DNA from: Serratia marcescens | Lineage (GTDB): Bacteria; Pseudomonadota; Gammaproteobacteria; Enterobacterales; Enterobacteriaceae | Reading direction: 5' to 3' | NCBI RefSeq assembly: GCF_029846115.1 | Contig: NZ_JARVZZ010000001.1 | Coordinates: 4,712,001-4,776,000, forward strand | DNA: 64,000 bases | Shown: piece by piece, positions 19,410 to 28,745 of the stretch | How positions within the stretch are numbered: position 1 is the stretch's first letter | How the letters are laid out: every line of letters starts with the position of its first letter | Notes under the pieces: generated by a model | Told to the model about the DNA's origin: nothing | The model's database searches: none | The model's input: only the letters and a program-made list of their open reading frames with translations | Translations under genes and position numbers: made by a program

Positions 19410-20390
19410 ATGAGTGCTTATATCCGTATTGAAAAAGGCGCCAGCGGCTGGGGCGGCCCCCTGGAGCTGCCGATAGAGCCCGGCAAGAAAGTGGTGTACA
19501 TCACCGCCGGCACCCGGCCTTCCATCGTCGATCGCCTCAGCGAATTGACCGGCTGGCCGGCCGTCGACGGCTTCAAAGAGGGTGAGCCGCCGCCGGAAGA
19601 GATCGGGGTGGCGGTGATCGACTGCGGCGGCACCCTGCGCTGCGGCCTGTATCCGAAACGCCGCATTCCGACGGTCAACATCCACGCCACCGGCCAGTCC
19701 GGCCCGCTGGCGCAGTTTATCCTCGAAGACATCTATGTCTCCGGCGTACGCGACCACAACATCAGTCGAATCGAAGCGGCAGATAGCCAACCCGCCGCCA
19801 CCGTTGCAGCGCCGCCCAAGGCGCGCGACTACGACACCAGCAAGAAGATTACCGAGCAAAGCGACGGGCTGCTGGCGAAGGTCGGCATGGGCATGGGATC
19901 GGTAGTGGCGGTGTTCTTCCAGGCCGGGCGCGACACCATCGACACCGTGCTGAAGACCATCCTGCCGTTTATGGCGTTCGTCTCGGCCTTGATCGGCATC
20001 ATCATGGCCTCCGGCCTCGGGGACTTTATCGCTCACGGCCTGACGCCGCTCGCCAACAGCCCGATCGGCCTGGTGACGCTGGCGCTGATCTGCTCATTCC
20101 CGCTGCTGTCGCCGTTCCTCGGCCCCGGCGCGGTTATCGCCCAGGTGATCGGCGTGCTGGTCGGGGTGCAGATCGGCCTCGGCCATATTCCGCCGCAGCT
20201 GGCGCTGCCCGCGCTGTTCGCCATCAACGCGCAGGCCGCCTGCGACTTCATTCCGGTCGGCCTGTCGCTGGCGGAAGCCAAGCAGGACACCGTGCGGGTC
20301 GGCGTGCCCTCGGTGCTGGTCGGCCGCTTCCTGACCGGCGCGCCGACGGTGTTGATCGCCTGGGCCGCCTCGGCCTTCATTTATCAATAA
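19410..20390 (+). CDS. srlE: Glucitol/sorbitol PTS EIIBC subunit SrlE
   Basis: A 326-residue protein: an N-terminal IIB domain with the phospho-cysteine candidate Cys72 in [12 protein letters not shown], a linker rich in Ala and Pro (about 125-140), then a membrane domain with [20 protein letters not shown]. It receives phosphate from SrlB and passes it to glucitol during import. The start is set by GGAG and by matching the family N-terminus; it lies 15 bases after srlA. Confidence 0.94.
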   Translation: MSAYIRIEKGASGWGGPLELPIEPGKKVVYITAGTRPSIVDRLSELTGWPAVDGFKEGEPPPEEIGVAVIDCGGTLRCGLYPKRRIPTVNIHATGQSGPLAQFILEDIYVSGVRDHNISRIEAADSQPAATVAAPPKARDYDTSKKITEQSDGLLAKVGMGMGSVVAVFFQAGRDTIDTVLKTILPFMAFVSALIGIIMASGLGDFIAHGLTPLANSPIGLVTLALICSFPLLSPFLGPGAVIAQVIGVLVGVQIGLGHIPPQLALPALFAINAQAACDFIPVGLSLAEAKQDTVRVGVPSVLVGRFLTGAPTVLIAWAASAFIYQ

Positions 20391-20412
20391 GCTGATTTCC
20401 AGGGAGACGTTT

Positions 20413-20775
20413 ATGCACACCATTTTTCACACCACCATCACGCAGATCGGTGGCTGCGCCCGCGACGCGCTGCTGGACAACATGCTGATCACCTTCCGTG
20501 AAGGCGCGCCGGCGGATATCGAAGAGTTCTGCTTCATCCACCGCCACGGCGCGACCGCCGGTGAGCTGCAGGTCGGCGGCGTGATGGAGCTGGCGCAGCA
20601 GCGCTACGCCATCACCGCCGTTGGCAGCGTCGCCACGCAGAACCTGCGCGAGCTGGGCCACATCACCGTACGCTTCGACGGCGAAGCCGAAGCCGAATTC
20701 CCCGGCTCGATCCATGTATCCGGCCCGACGCCGACCGATATCCCGTTGGGCAGCACGCTGTCATTTTTCGCATAA
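20413..20775 (+). CDS. srlB: Glucitol/sorbitol PTS EIIA subunit SrlB
   Basis: A 120-residue cytosolic PTS component. The phospho-histidine candidate is His43 in CFIHRHG, and the FREGAPADIEE and RELGHITVRFDG segments are typical of the family. It relays phosphate from HPr to SrlE. It lies 22 bases after srlE and 10 bases before srlD, with an AGGGAG ribosome site. Confidence 0.94.
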   Translation: MHTIFHTTITQIGGCARDALLDNMLITFREGAPADIEEFCFIHRHGATAGELQVGGVMELAQQRYAITAVGSVATQNLRELGHITVRFDGEAEAEFPGSIHVSGPTPTDIPLGSTLSFFA

Positions 20776-20785
20776 GGAGTAGACC

Positions 20786-21565
20786 ATGTCTGAAGTAGCT
20801 GTAGTGATTGGCGGCGGCCAAACGTTAGGCGCCTTTTTGTCCCACGGGCTGGCGCAGGCCGGTTATCGGGTAGCGGTGGCCGATCTGAACGCCGACAATG
20901 CCAATCAGGTGGCACAGCAGATCAACGAAGCGTTTGGCGCAGGCAGCGCCTGCGGTTTTCAGGCCGACGCCACCGACGAGCAGAGCGTGATCGCGCTGGC
21001 GGCGGCGGTTGACCGGGCGTTCGGCCAGGCTAATCTGCTGGTGTACAGCGCCGGCATCGCCAAGGCGGCGCCAATCACCGATTTCCCGCTGGGCGACTTC
21101 GATCGCTCGCTGCAGGTGAACCTGGTGGGTTATTTCCTCTGCGCCCGCGAGTTTTCGCGCCTGATGATCCGCGACGGCATCGCCGGGCGCATCATTCAGA
21201 TCAACTCCAAGTCCGGCAAGGTCGGCAGCAAGCACAACTCCGGTTACAGCGCCGCCAAGTTCGGCGGTGTGGGGCTGACCCAGTCGCTGGCGCTCGATCT
21301 GGCGGAGTACGGCATTACCGTGCATTCGCTGATGCTCGGCAACCTGCTGAAGTCGCCGATGTTCCAGTCGCTGCTGCCGCAGTACGCGCAAAAACTGGGC
21401 ATCGCGCCGGACCAGGTGGAGCAGTACTACATCGACAAGGTGCCGCTGAAGCGCGGCTGCGACTACCAGGACGTGCTGAACACCCTGCTGTTCTACGCCA
21501 GCGACAAGGCCTCTTACTGCACCGGCCAGTCGATCAATATCACCGGCGGTCAGGTGATGTTCTGA
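20786..21565 (+). CDS. srlD: Sorbitol-6-phosphate 2-dehydrogenase SrlD
   Basis: A 259-residue short-chain dehydrogenase. It has the glycine-rich cofactor motif GGGQTLGAFL, the LVYSAG strand and the catalytic YxxxK in SGYSAAKFGG, with the serine in INSKSGKVG. It oxidises glucitol 6-phosphate to fructose 6-phosphate with NAD, completing the entry of sorbitol into glycolysis. It follows srlB by 10 bases with an AAGGAG ribosome site. Confidence 0.95.
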   Translation: MSEVAVVIGGGQTLGAFLSHGLAQAGYRVAVADLNADNANQVAQQINEAFGAGSACGFQADATDEQSVIALAAAVDRAFGQANLLVYSAGIAKAAPITDFPLGDFDRSLQVNLVGYFLCAREFSRLMIRDGIAGRIIQINSKSGKVGSKHNSGYSAAKFGGVGLTQSLALDLAEYGITVHSLMLGNLLKSPMFQSLLPQYAQKLGIAPDQVEQYYIDKVPLKRGCDYQDVLNTLLFYASDKASYCTGQSINITGGQVMF

Positions 21566-21575
21566 CGCCATCGAC

Positions 21576-21597
21576 GCCCCCTTCGGCGGAAGGGGGC
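21576..21597 (+). other. Intercistronic hairpin srlD / gutM
   Basis: A perfect 9-bp stem GCCCCCTTC / GAAGGGGGC with a 4-base loop lies between srlD and gutM, with no T tract. It could stabilise the highly expressed PTS/dehydrogenase part of the message relative to the regulatory genes downstream. Confidence 0.6.
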
Positions 21598-21611
21598 CTA
21601 AGGAGAACCCC

Positions 21612-21968
21612 ATGACTCAAGCTCTGATCGCCTTCGCGCTGCTGGCCTGGCTGCTGCAAATCGCCTTTGGCTGGTGGCAACTGCAGCGCTTCAACCGTGC
21701 CTTCGATGGCCTGTGCCGGCTGGGCGCCGTCGGCGTCGGCCGTTCCGGCGGCCGTTTCCGCCCGCGAGTGGTGCTGGCGCTGGCCTTCGACGCCGATCGG
21801 CGGGTGTGCGGCAGCCTGTTGCTGCGCGGCCTGACCGTCTTCGCCCGGCCCCGCCCACTGCCTCGATTGCACGGTTTGCATCAGCGGGATTTGCGCCCGG
21901 ATGTGATCTTCCCCGAGGATCGCGCATGCCAGTCTGCACTATCGTTAGCGATTGAACCCAAATCGTGA
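21612..21968 (+). CDS. gutM: Glucitol operon activator GutM
   Basis: A 118-residue protein matching GutM/SrlM: a hydrophobic N-terminal helix (ALIAFALLAWLLQIAFG), then WQLQRFNRAFDGLC, GVGRSGGRFRPRV and a C-terminal DLRPDVIFPED segment. In E. coli GutM activates srl transcription, although no classical DNA-binding domain is evident and its N-terminus looks membrane-embedded. It has an AAGGAG ribosome site. Confidence 0.92.
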   Translation: MTQALIAFALLAWLLQIAFGWWQLQRFNRAFDGLCRLGAVGVGRSGGRFRPRVVLALAFDADRRVCGSLLLRGLTVFARPRPLPRLHGLHQRDLRPDVIFPEDRACQSALSLAIEPKS

Positions 21969-22051
21969 TATTTTCACATTAAAAGACATTACCTTTCATA
22001 GTGAATTATTCAGCGAGGGGAAATGCCCAACTCTTGTGAACGGGAATCGCG

Positions 22052-22825
22052 ATGAAACCAAAGCAGCGGCAGGCCGCTATCCTTGAATATCTGCAGCGGC
22101 ATGGCAAAACGGCAGTGGACGCCCTGGCCGAGCATTTCTCCACCACCGGCACCACCATCCGCAAGGATCTCACCCTGCTGGAAGAAGAAGGCGAGGTGAT
22201 CCGTACCTACGGCGGCGTGGTGCTCAGCCGCGACGACGGCGATCAGCCGATCGACCGCAAAACCCATATCAATACCGAGAAAAAACGCCACATTGCCAGC
22301 GCCGCCGTGGCGCTGATCGCCGACGGCGACTCGCTGATCTTCGATGCCGGCAGCACGGTGCTGCAGATGGTGCCGCATCTGGCGCAGTTCAATAACATCA
22401 CGGTGATGACCAACAGCCTGACCATCGTCAACGCGCTGGTGGAGCTGGACAACGATCAGACCATCCTGATGCCCGGCGGCACCTACCGCAAAAAATCGGC
22501 CTCGTTCCACGGCAGCCTGGCCGAATCGGCGTTTCAGCAGTTCAGCTTCGACAAGCTGTTTATCGGCGCGGACGGCGTCGATCTCAACGCCGGCGTCACC
22601 ACCTTCAACGAAGTGCACAACGTCAGCAAAGCGATGTGCGAAGCCGCCGGCCGCATTATTCTGTTGGTAGACTCCTCGAAATTCGGCCGCAAGAGCCCGA
22701 ACGTGGTGTGCGAACTCAGCGCCGTCGACACGCTGATCACCGACCGAGACATCAACCCCGATTACCTCGCCGCCCTGCAGGCGAAAGGCATCAATATCCT
22801 TCTGGTAGGAGACCCCGATGAGTAA
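22052..22825 (+). CDS. srlR: Glucitol operon repressor SrlR (DeoR family)
   Basis: A 257-residue DeoR-family repressor. The N-terminal helix-turn-helix covers about residues 6-60 ([29 protein letters not shown]), and the sugar-phosphate-sensing DeoR C-domain follows ([24 protein letters not shown]). It should repress srl in the absence of glucitol phosphate. It ends with an 8-base overlap into gutQ, so the two are translationally coupled. Confidence 0.93.
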   Translation: MKPKQRQAAILEYLQRHGKTAVDALAEHFSTTGTTIRKDLTLLEEEGEVIRTYGGVVLSRDDGDQPIDRKTHINTEKKRHIASAAVALIADGDSLIFDAGSTVLQMVPHLAQFNNITVMTNSLTIVNALVELDNDQTILMPGGTYRKKSASFHGSLAESAFQQFSFDKLFIGADGVDLNAGVTTFNEVHNVSKAMCEAAGRIILLVDSSKFGRKSPNVVCELSAVDTLITDRDINPDYLAALQAKGINILLVGDPDE

Positions 22826-23789
22826 CGCCAACGCCCTGCTCGCCTTCGCCCGCGAAACGCTGGAGATCGAGCTAACCGAAGCGCAACGCCTGCTGGCGCG
22901 CCTGGACGACAACTTCGTCTGCGCCTGCGAACTGCTGCTGAACTGCCGTGGCAAAGCGGTGATTTCCGGCATCGGCAAATCCGGTCATATCGGCAAGAAA
23001 ATCGCCGCATCGCTGGCCAGCACCGGCACGCCGTCGTTCTTCGTGCACCCGGCGGAAGCGCTGCACGGCGATCTCGGCATGATCGGCGCCGACGACGTGG
23101 TGGTGTTCATCTCCTACTCCGGCCGCGCCAAAGAGCTGGATCTGATCCTGCCGCTGCTGGCGGAGAACGGCATTCCGGTGATCGCCATCACCGGCGGCAA
23201 GGAGTCACCGCTGGCGCTGGCCGCGGCCTGCATGTTGGATATCGGCGTCGAGCGCGAAGCCTGCCCGATGGGGCTGGCGCCGACCTCCAGCGCGGTCAAC
23301 ACCCTGATGATGGGCGATGCCCTGGCGATGGCGCTGATGCGCCAGCGCGGTTTCAACGCGGAAGATTTCGCCCGCTCGCACCCGGGCGGCAGCCTGGGGG
23401 CGCGCCTGTTGAACCGCGTGCATCACCTGATGCGCACCGGCGATCGCCTGCCGCGCGTGAGCGAAAGCGCCAACGTGATGGAAGCGATGCTGGAGCTGAG
23501 CCGCACCGGGCTCGGGTTAGTGGCGGTCTGCGACGCGCAGCAGCGGGTGGTAGGCGTGTTTACCGACGGCGACCTGCGCCGCTGGCTGGTGAAGGGCAAC
23601 AGCCTGCAGGATCCGCTCAGCCCGGCGATCACCCGCCCCGGCTATCGGCTGCCGGAGCAGTGGCGCGCCGGCGAGGCGCTGGAAGCGCTGCACGAACAGC
23701 ACATCAGCGCGGCCCCGGTGGTCGATATGGACGGCGTGCTGGTGGGGGCGCTCAACCTGCACGATCTGCATCAGGCCGGCATCGGCTGA
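22818..23789 (+). CDS. gutQ: Arabinose 5-phosphate isomerase GutQ
   Basis: A 323-residue protein: an SIS sugar-isomerase domain (about residues 30-170, with [15 protein letters not shown] and [12 protein letters not shown]) and two C-terminal CBS domains (about 205-260 and 270-320). It converts ribulose 5-phosphate to arabinose 5-phosphate, a precursor of Kdo. GutQ is the catabolic-operon paralogue of KdsD. Its place at the end of the srl operon is conserved with E. coli. Confidence 0.94.
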   Translation: MSNANALLAFARETLEIELTEAQRLLARLDDNFVCACELLLNCRGKAVISGIGKSGHIGKKIAASLASTGTPSFFVHPAEALHGDLGMIGADDVVVFISYSGRAKELDLILPLLAENGIPVIAITGGKESPLALAAACMLDIGVEREACPMGLAPTSSAVNTLMMGDALAMALMRQRGFNAEDFARSHPGGSLGARLLNRVHHLMRTGDRLPRVSESANVMEAMLELSRTGLGLVAVCDAQQRVVGVFTDGDLRRWLVKGNSLQDPLSPAITRPGYRLPEQWRAGEALEALHEQHISAAPVVDMDGVLVGALNLHDLHQAGIG

Positions 23790-23795
23790 TCAACG

Positions 23796-23823
23796 CCGGG
23801 GGCGCCATCACCGGCGCCCCCGG
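23796..23823. terminator. Hairpin between convergent gutQ and ivy
   Basis: A perfect 11-bp stem CCGGGGGCGCC / GGCGCCCCCGG with a 6-base loop lies between the gutQ stop and the ivy stop. There is no T tract on either side, so efficient intrinsic termination is uncertain, but the position fits a shared terminator. Confidence 0.6.
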
Positions 23824-23828
23824 TCAGA

Positions 23829-24287
23829 TCATTTCCAGTCAGGATTGTTCTCGAACTGCTGCTTCAGCAGCGCCTTCATGTCGTCATCCGGCTTGCCGAG
23901 CCACTGATACTTGGCGTATTTCTTCGGATGATCGACGGCTTCCGGCCGGTCTTCCACCGCCACCCGCACGCCCCAGGCCTGGGATTTGTCCGCGCTGAAC
24001 GCCACGATCAAAAAGTTGTTGCCGCAGTCGTGCGGTTTGCACAGGTTGCCGACCAGATACTCTTTGCCCTTCCAGTTCAGATTCTGCGCCGGCGTTGAGG
24101 TGCCGACGCCCTTACGCGCCCAGCCCGGCATCCGCGCCTGGCCTTTCACCATGTTTTGCCAGCTGGCCTGATACCCCGGCTGCTGAATCAAATCCGACGT
24201 GGTGACGATCTGCTGGGCAAAGCTGCCCGCGCTGAAGCTGAGCAGTGCGCCGAAGAGGGCGCAACGCAGCGCCTGGTGTCCCGTCAT
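23829..24287 (-). CDS. ivy: Inhibitor of vertebrate lysozyme (Ivy family)
   Basis: A 152-residue periplasmic protein with a signal peptide cut after about residue 24 (SFA before QQIV). It carries the Ivy inhibitory loop CKPHDC at residues 83-88, whose histidine enters the lysozyme active site and whose cysteines form a disulfide. The FLIVAFSADKSQAWGVRV strand that follows is also typical. Ivy protects the wall from C-type lysozyme of hosts. It lies downstream of thiD on the same strand but 84 bases away, so it is probably separately expressed. Confidence 0.9.
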   Translation of the reverse strand: MTGHQALRCALFGALLSFSAGSFAQQIVTTSDLIQQPGYQASWQNMVKGQARMPGWARKGVGTSTPAQNLNWKGKEYLVGNLCKPHDCGNNFLIVAFSADKSQAWGVRVAVEDRPEAVDHPKKYAKYQWLGKPDDDMKALLKQQFENNPDWK

Positions 24288-24371
24288 AGTCCTTCTCCCT
24301 AGGTTAAATCAGGTTTCGCCCGTCAAACCGGGCCTGAACTAGTCAGACCACGGCTGCGGCAAAAAGTTGAC

Positions 24372-25172
24372 TCACCACCAGGCGTGAAAATGATGCACCG
24401 GCCCGATGCCATGCCCCACCTCCAGCGTGTCCGCCTGTTGCAGCGCTTGTTGCAGGTAGTCCTTGGCGGCGGCCACCGTGGCCGCCCAATCGGCATGGCG
24501 CGGGCGCAGCGCCGCCAGCGCGGCCGAGAGCGTGCAACCTGTGCCGTGGGTGTGGCGGGTGGCGACGCGCGGCGCGGTAAAGCGCTGCTCGCCTTCTGCG
24601 GTAAACAGCCAGTCCGGGCTCTCGCTTTCGCTCAGGTGGCCGCCCTTCATCAGCACCGCCCGGCAGCCCATCGCCAGCAGCGCCCGCCCCTGCTCGCGCA
24701 TCTGCGCTTCATCTTCCGCCGGCGCGCACGCCAGCAGCGCCGCCGCTTCCGGCAGGTTCGGCGTAATGATCGATACCAGCGGCAACAGCTCGCGCCGGAT
24801 AGACGCCACCGCCTCCGGCGCCAGCAACGGATCGCCGCTTTTCGCCAGCATCACGGTGTCCAGCACCACGAACTCCGGCCGGTAATGGTGCAGCCGTTCG
24901 GCCACCGCCTGCACGATGTCGGCGTTGGCCAGCATGCCGATCTTGACGCTGTCGATGCGCACGTCGCTGAACACCGAGTCCAGCTGCGCGGCGACGAACG
25001 CCGGATCGATGTAATACACCGACTGCACGCCGCGGGTATTCTGCGCCACCAGCGCGGTGATCACCGAGGTGCCGTAGGCGCCAAGCGCCGAGAAAGCCTT
25101 CAGATCGGCCTGAATGCCGGCCCCGCCGCTGGGATCGGTGCCGGCGATGGTCAGGGCGTTAATGCGTTTCAT
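24372..25172 (-). CDS. thiD: Hydroxymethylpyrimidine/phosphomethylpyrimidine kinase ThiD
   Basis: A 266-residue ribokinase-fold kinase. It begins [25 protein letters not shown] (typical ThiD, residues 1-25; only the first part need be matched) and has LMKGGHL and the catalytic HTHGTGCTLSAALAA motif near the C-terminus. It phosphorylates HMP twice to HMP-PP for thiamine synthesis. The frame extends upstream inside thiM, but the ATG at 25172 overlaps the thiM stop by one base (TGATG) and gives the exact E. coli length. Confidence 0.94.
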   Translation of the reverse strand: MKRINALTIAGTDPSGGAGIQADLKAFSALGAYGTSVITALVAQNTRGVQSVYYIDPAFVAAQLDSVFSDVRIDSVKIGMLANADIVQAVAERLHHYRPEFVVLDTVMLAKSGDPLLAPEAVASIRRELLPLVSIITPNLPEAAALLACAPAEDEAQMREQGRALLAMGCRAVLMKGGHLSESESPDWLFTAEGEQRFTAPRVATRHTHGTGCTLSAALAALRPRHADWAATVAAAKDYLQQALQQADTLEVGHGIGPVHHFHAWW

Positions 25173-25963
25173 CACAGATCCTCCCCGCGCAGCTGATACA
25201 GGGCATCGAGGAACGCCGGCGTAAAGCTGCCCGGCCCGCCGGCCTGTCTGGCCGCGAGACCGCCGCAGTGGGACATCACCCGGCAGGCAGTCGCCACGTT
25301 GTCCAGGCGATCGCCCGGCAGGGCGCAAAACGCCGCCACGACCGCCGACAGCGCGCAGCCGGTGCCCACCACCCGCGTCATCAGCGGGGAACCGCCTTCG
25401 ATCGCCCAGTCACGTTGGCCGTCGGTGACGTAATCCACCGCGCCGGTGACCGCCACCACCGCGCCGCTGCGCTGCGCCAGCTCACGCGCGGCGGGCAATG
25501 CCGCCAGCGAATCGTCGCCGCTGTCCACGCCGCGGCCGCTGGCCAGCAACCCGCTGAGCGCCATGATTTCCGAGGCGTTGCCGCGTATCGCCGCCGGTTT
25601 CTCGTCCAGCAGCTGTTTGGCGAAGGCGGTGCGGTAGGAGAGCGCGCCGACCGCCACCGGATCCAGCGTCCAGGGCTTGCCGGCCTGATTGGCGGCGGCC
25701 ACCGCCGCCCGCATCGATTCGGCGCGCAGCGCATTGAGGGTGCCGACGTTGATCAGCAGGCCGTCGGCCAGCGCGCTGAACTGCGCCGCCTCTTGCGGCT
25801 CCACCACCATCGCCGGGGAGGCGCCGAGCGCCAGCAGCACGTTGGCGGTCAGCGATTGCACCACTTCGTTGGTCAGGCAGTGGATCAGCGGAGGCCGCTG
25901 TTGGAATTGGGTCAGACAGGCCGCGGCGCGCGCGCCGGGTAGTGCATCAGGTCGAGCGATCAT
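25172..25963 (-). CDS. thiM: Hydroxyethylthiazole kinase ThiM
   Basis: A 263-residue thiazole salvage kinase. It shows [12 protein letters not shown] near the N-terminus, the [10 protein letters not shown] segment, [10 protein letters not shown] and the catalytic VGTGCALSA loop. It phosphorylates hydroxyethylthiazole so that it can be joined to HMP-PP. First gene of the thiMD pair; a TPP riboswitch lies 52 bases upstream of its start, as in E. coli thiM. Confidence 0.94.
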   Translation of the reverse strand: MIARPDALPGARAAACLTQFQQRPPLIHCLTNEVVQSLTANVLLALGASPAMVVEPQEAAQFSALADGLLINVGTLNALRAESMRAAVAAANQAGKPWTLDPVAVGALSYRTAFAKQLLDEKPAAIRGNASEIMALSGLLASGRGVDSGDDSLAALPAARELAQRSGAVVAVTGAVDYVTDGQRDWAIEGGSPLMTRVVGTGCALSAVVAAFCALPGDRLDNVATACRVMSHCGGLAARQAGGPGSFTPAFLDALYQLRGEDL

Positions 25964-26014
25964 ATTCCTCCCAACCGGCGTTCAAGAAGGCGGCGCCGGC
26001 TGGGCGGCCGTGAC

Positions 26015-26090
26015 TTCCCTACGCTGGCATTATCCAGATCAGGTAATACGGGTATTTCTCAGCCTTCACGTAGAAGGGCACCCCGAGTCA
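26015..26090 (-). ncRNA. TPP riboswitch (thi box) controlling thiMD
   Basis: On the minus strand this reads ACTCGGGGTGCCC, then GGCTGAGAAATACCCGT, then ACCTGATCTGGATAATGCC and AGCGTAGGGA. These are the conserved CUGAGA and ACCUGAUCUGGAUAAUGCCAGCG elements of the thiamine pyrophosphate aptamer. It precedes thiM by about 50 bases that include a GGAGG-type ribosome site, consistent with translational control when TPP binds. Confidence 0.96.
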
Positions 26091-26236
26091 TGAAAATCAA
26101 TAGGTTGTGATCAACGTTGAGTTAATCCCTGCAGGGGATCATGCCAGCGGCGGCGTGGACAAACAAGCGAATAAATTGCCCGGCGGGCATACGCCGCGCA
26201 ATGCGCTATAGTGAGCACAAACCACCGGGAGATGCC

Positions 26237-26662
26237 ATGCAGATAAGACCCTACCAAGAGGCCGATCGCCCCTTCCTGCGCACGCTGTACCTGGCGTCGC
26301 GCAAGGCGGCGTTCGGCTGGCGCGATACCTCAAACTATCAGTTGGAAGATTTCGACGGCGCGACGCTGGGCGAAGCGATTTGGGTGGCGGAAGACGGCGG
26401 CACGCTGCTGGGATTCGTCTCCGTCTACCGCGAAGATAACTTCATTCATAACCTGTATGTCGATCCCCATCAGCCACCGCGCGGCGTCGGCAGTGCGCTG
26501 CTGCAGGCAGCGGAAGCTACCTTCACCGCCACCGGCTCGCTGAAATGCCTGGTGAAGAATGAAAAGGCGCTGGCGTTCTACCGCAAACACGGCTGGCGCA
26601 TCATCTCTACCGGCAACGACGGCGAAGAAGATTATTACCTGATGCATTCGCCGGCCCGCTAA
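26237..26662 (+). CDS. GNAT-family N-acetyltransferase
   Basis: A 141-residue acetyltransferase. The acetyl-CoA-binding motif A appears as VDPHQPPRGVGSALLQAAEA (Q/R-x-x-G-x-G/A type), followed by CLVKNEKALAFYRKHGW, the usual motif B. The substrate cannot be told from the sequence. The ATG at 26237 has a GGGAG ribosome site and gives a normal GNAT start (MQIRPYQEADRPFL). It stands alone, divergent from thiM. Confidence 0.85.
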   Translation: MQIRPYQEADRPFLRTLYLASRKAAFGWRDTSNYQLEDFDGATLGEAIWVAEDGGTLLGFVSVYREDNFIHNLYVDPHQPPRGVGSALLQAAEATFTATGSLKCLVKNEKALAFYRKHGWRIISTGNDGEEDYYLMHSPAR

Positions 26663-26693
26663 CGCCGCCTTTCCCGTCACAGAACTCATTAAT

Positions 26694-26712
26694 GATAATG
26701 GATTTCATTATC
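26694..26712 (+). promoter_or_regulatory. Candidate Fur box upstream of the methyltransferase
   Basis: GATAATG-GATT-TCATTATC agrees with the 19-base Fur consensus GATAATGATAATCATTATC at 15 positions. All four mismatches are in the centre, so both half-sites are perfect. It lies 52 bases before the start of the next gene, where a repressor would block the promoter. Confidence 0.7.
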
Positions 26713-26763
26713 AGTTAAGCATACCCTTCTTTGTCTCTCTCGATGAACTCTGCAAGGAAGGTT

Positions 26764-27444
26764 ATGCAACATCAAACGGATACTCGCTTCCCCGATGCCG
26801 CGGCGGCGGACTACGATCGCCGTATTCTGACCCTGGTGCCCGGCTATCAGTTTGCTCAGGCGCTGCTGACGGCGACGCTCGCGCAGACGCTGCCGAATGA
26901 CGCCACGCTGTTGCTGGCCGGTTGCGGCACCGGCAGCGAACTGTCGGCGCTGGCCGCCGCCAACGCCAGCTGGCGTTTCAGCGCCGTGGAACCCTCCGCA
27001 GGCATGCTGGCGGCCGCGCGCGCCAAGGCTGAAGCCGCGGATTACGCACAACGGGTGAGCTTCCAGCCCACCTTGCTGCAACAAGCGCCGCAAACCCGCC
27101 ACGACGCGGCGGTGTGCTCATTGGTGCTGCACTTTATCGCCGACGATGGCGCCAAACTGGAATTCCTGCAGCAGCTGGCGCAGCGCCTCTCCCCCGCCGC
27201 ACCGCTGCTGCTGTTCGACTATCAACCGGAGGGCCTGCCCGCCAGCCACTACCAACACTGGCTGCAAAGCGCCGGGCATTCGGCGGCGCAGGCGCAGGAG
27301 GTGATCGAACGCACACGCCGCAACTGGCACCCGATGGCGGCGGCGCGCAGCCGTCTCCTCCTGGCGGAAAGCGGCTTCACCGCGCCTCAGCAGTTGTGCG
27401 GTGCGCTGGGCTTCCAGCTTTCACTGCTCCACCGCCGTCGATGA
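26764..27444 (+). CDS. Class I SAM-dependent methyltransferase
   Basis: A 226-residue methyltransferase. Motif I is LLLAGCGTGSELSALA, the acidic motif II is AVEPSAGML, and CSLVLHFI corresponds to motif IV. The substrate is unknown. The ATG at 26764 follows AAGGAAGG; the frame also opens earlier at 26731. It sits behind a good Fur-box-like site, so expression under iron limitation is likely. The stop overlaps the 3' end of the convergent MFS gene by 24 bases. Confidence 0.85.
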   Translation: MQHQTDTRFPDAAAADYDRRILTLVPGYQFAQALLTATLAQTLPNDATLLLAGCGTGSELSALAAANASWRFSAVEPSAGMLAAARAKAEAADYAQRVSFQPTLLQQAPQTRHDAAVCSLVLHFIADDGAKLEFLQQLAQRLSPAAPLLLFDYQPEGLPASHYQHWLQSAGHSAAQAQEVIERTRRNWHPMAAARSRLLLAESGFTAPQQLCGALGFQLSLLHRRR

Positions 27445-28650
27445 GCCCGGCATGCCGCGCAGCGTCAGCCGCCAAAACAGCAGCGCGCTCAGGCTGACGC
27501 CTGCCCCCAGCCAGCAGACGCCGCTCCAGCCCGCCCAGGCGTACATATGGGTGCCGGCAAAGGCACCCAGCCCGCTGCCGACGGCGTAAAACAGCATGTA
27601 GCAGCCCACCAGCCGGCTGTGCGACTGCGGGTGCGCGCTGAAGATCATGCTCTGGTTCAGCACGTGGATCGCCTGGCCCGCCAGATCCAGCAGCACGATG
27701 CCCGCCACCAGCCAAACCAGGCCGCTGCCGAGCAAACCGAGTGGCAGCCAGGCCAGCGTCAACAGCAGCAGACACACGCCGCTGGCCGCCTGCCCCAGCC
27801 CGCGATCCGCCAGATGCCCGGCGCGCACCGCCGCCAGTGCGCCCACCGCGCCGACCAGGCCGAACGCCCCCACCGCGGCATGGCTGAAGTTGAACGGTGC
27901 CTGGCTCAGCGGCAACACCAGCGAACTCCAAAAGAGGCTGAAAGCGCCGAACATCAGCAACGCCAGCATGCCGCGAATTTGCAGCGTGCGGTCATGCAAC
28001 AACAGGCTCAACATCGAACGCAGCAGCGCGGGATAACTCAGCGCGCTGGGAGCGGTACGCGGCGCAGGCAGCAGGCGCGACAAGATCGGCAGCAATACCA
28101 GCGTCACTCCGGCAGAGAAGAAGTACACCGTGCGCCAGCCGCCAACGTCAGCCAGCGTGCCGGACAGGGTGCGCGCCAGCAGCAGCCCCAACACCACTCC
28201 GCCCTGCGCCGCGCCGACCACCCGCCCGCGCTCCTGCGGCGCCGCCAGGGCGGCGGCGAAAGCGATCAGCCCCTGCGTCATGGCGGTGCCCAATAAGCCT
28301 ACCAGCAACATCCCCGCCAGCAGCCAGGGCGCGCTGTGCGCCCAGCCCACCAGCAGCAACGCGCCGATCAGCCCCAGCTGTTGCCCCGCCAGCAACCAAT
28401 GCCGGTTCAGCCGATCCCCCAACGGCACCACCAACAGCAGCGCCAGCGCGCAGCCCAGTTGGGTCACGGTGATTACCATGCCGACCGCCGCCAGGCTGAT
28501 GGAAAAATCATGGGCGATGGCGTCCAGCAGCGGCTGCGCATAGTAAACGTTGGCCACGCTAAAGGCGCTGGCGGCGGCCAACAGCAGCACCAGGGGGGCC
28601 GGCAGGCGCCCCAGCACCACACAGGAGGGATCCAGCAGTTTGTCGCTCAT
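27421..28650 (-). CDS. MFS transporter (drug or sugar efflux type)
   Basis: A 409-residue, 12-helix major facilitator. It has VANVYYAQPLLDAIAHDF in helix 1, motif A-like VPLGDRLNRHWLL and AAPQERGRVVGAAQGGVVLG. It resembles the YnfM/NepI-like efflux families but I cannot name a substrate. The start at 28650 (MSDKL) has a GAGGTG ribosome site. It is divergent from an HxlR regulator, the usual arrangement for an inducible efflux or detoxification pump. Confidence 0.82.
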   Translation of the reverse strand: MSDKLLDPSCVVLGRLPAPLVLLLAAASAFSVANVYYAQPLLDAIAHDFSISLAAVGMVITVTQLGCALALLLVVPLGDRLNRHWLLAGQQLGLIGALLLVGWAHSAPWLLAGMLLVGLLGTAMTQGLIAFAAALAAPQERGRVVGAAQGGVVLGLLLARTLSGTLADVGGWRTVYFFSAGVTLVLLPILSRLLPAPRTAPSALSYPALLRSMLSLLLHDRTLQIRGMLALLMFGAFSLFWSSLVLPLSQAPFNFSHAAVGAFGLVGAVGALAAVRAGHLADRGLGQAASGVCLLLLTLAWLPLGLLGSGLVWLVAGIVLLDLAGQAIHVLNQSMIFSAHPQSHSRLVGCYMLFYAVGSGLGAFAGTHMYAWAGWSGVCWLGAGVSLSALLFWRLTLRGMPGSSTAVEQ

Positions 28651-28745
28651 TGCACACCTCAATCTGGTTTCATTATTAAACCCAATGAACTTTAGGTGTA
28701 GAGGTTTTATAATGCAACCAGAATATGCAGCTGGAGATAACCGTC

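Noticed and set aside
21965-21980. CRP-like CGTGA-TATTT-TCACA before srlR
   Set aside because: The half-sites are separated by 5 rather than 6 bases, which does not suit CRP.
24309-24336. Possible terminator between thiD and ivy (nested TCAGG/CCTGA and CCCG/CGGG pairs)
   Set aside because: The stem is interrupted by unpaired bases and the T tract is only three bases; too weak to annotate.
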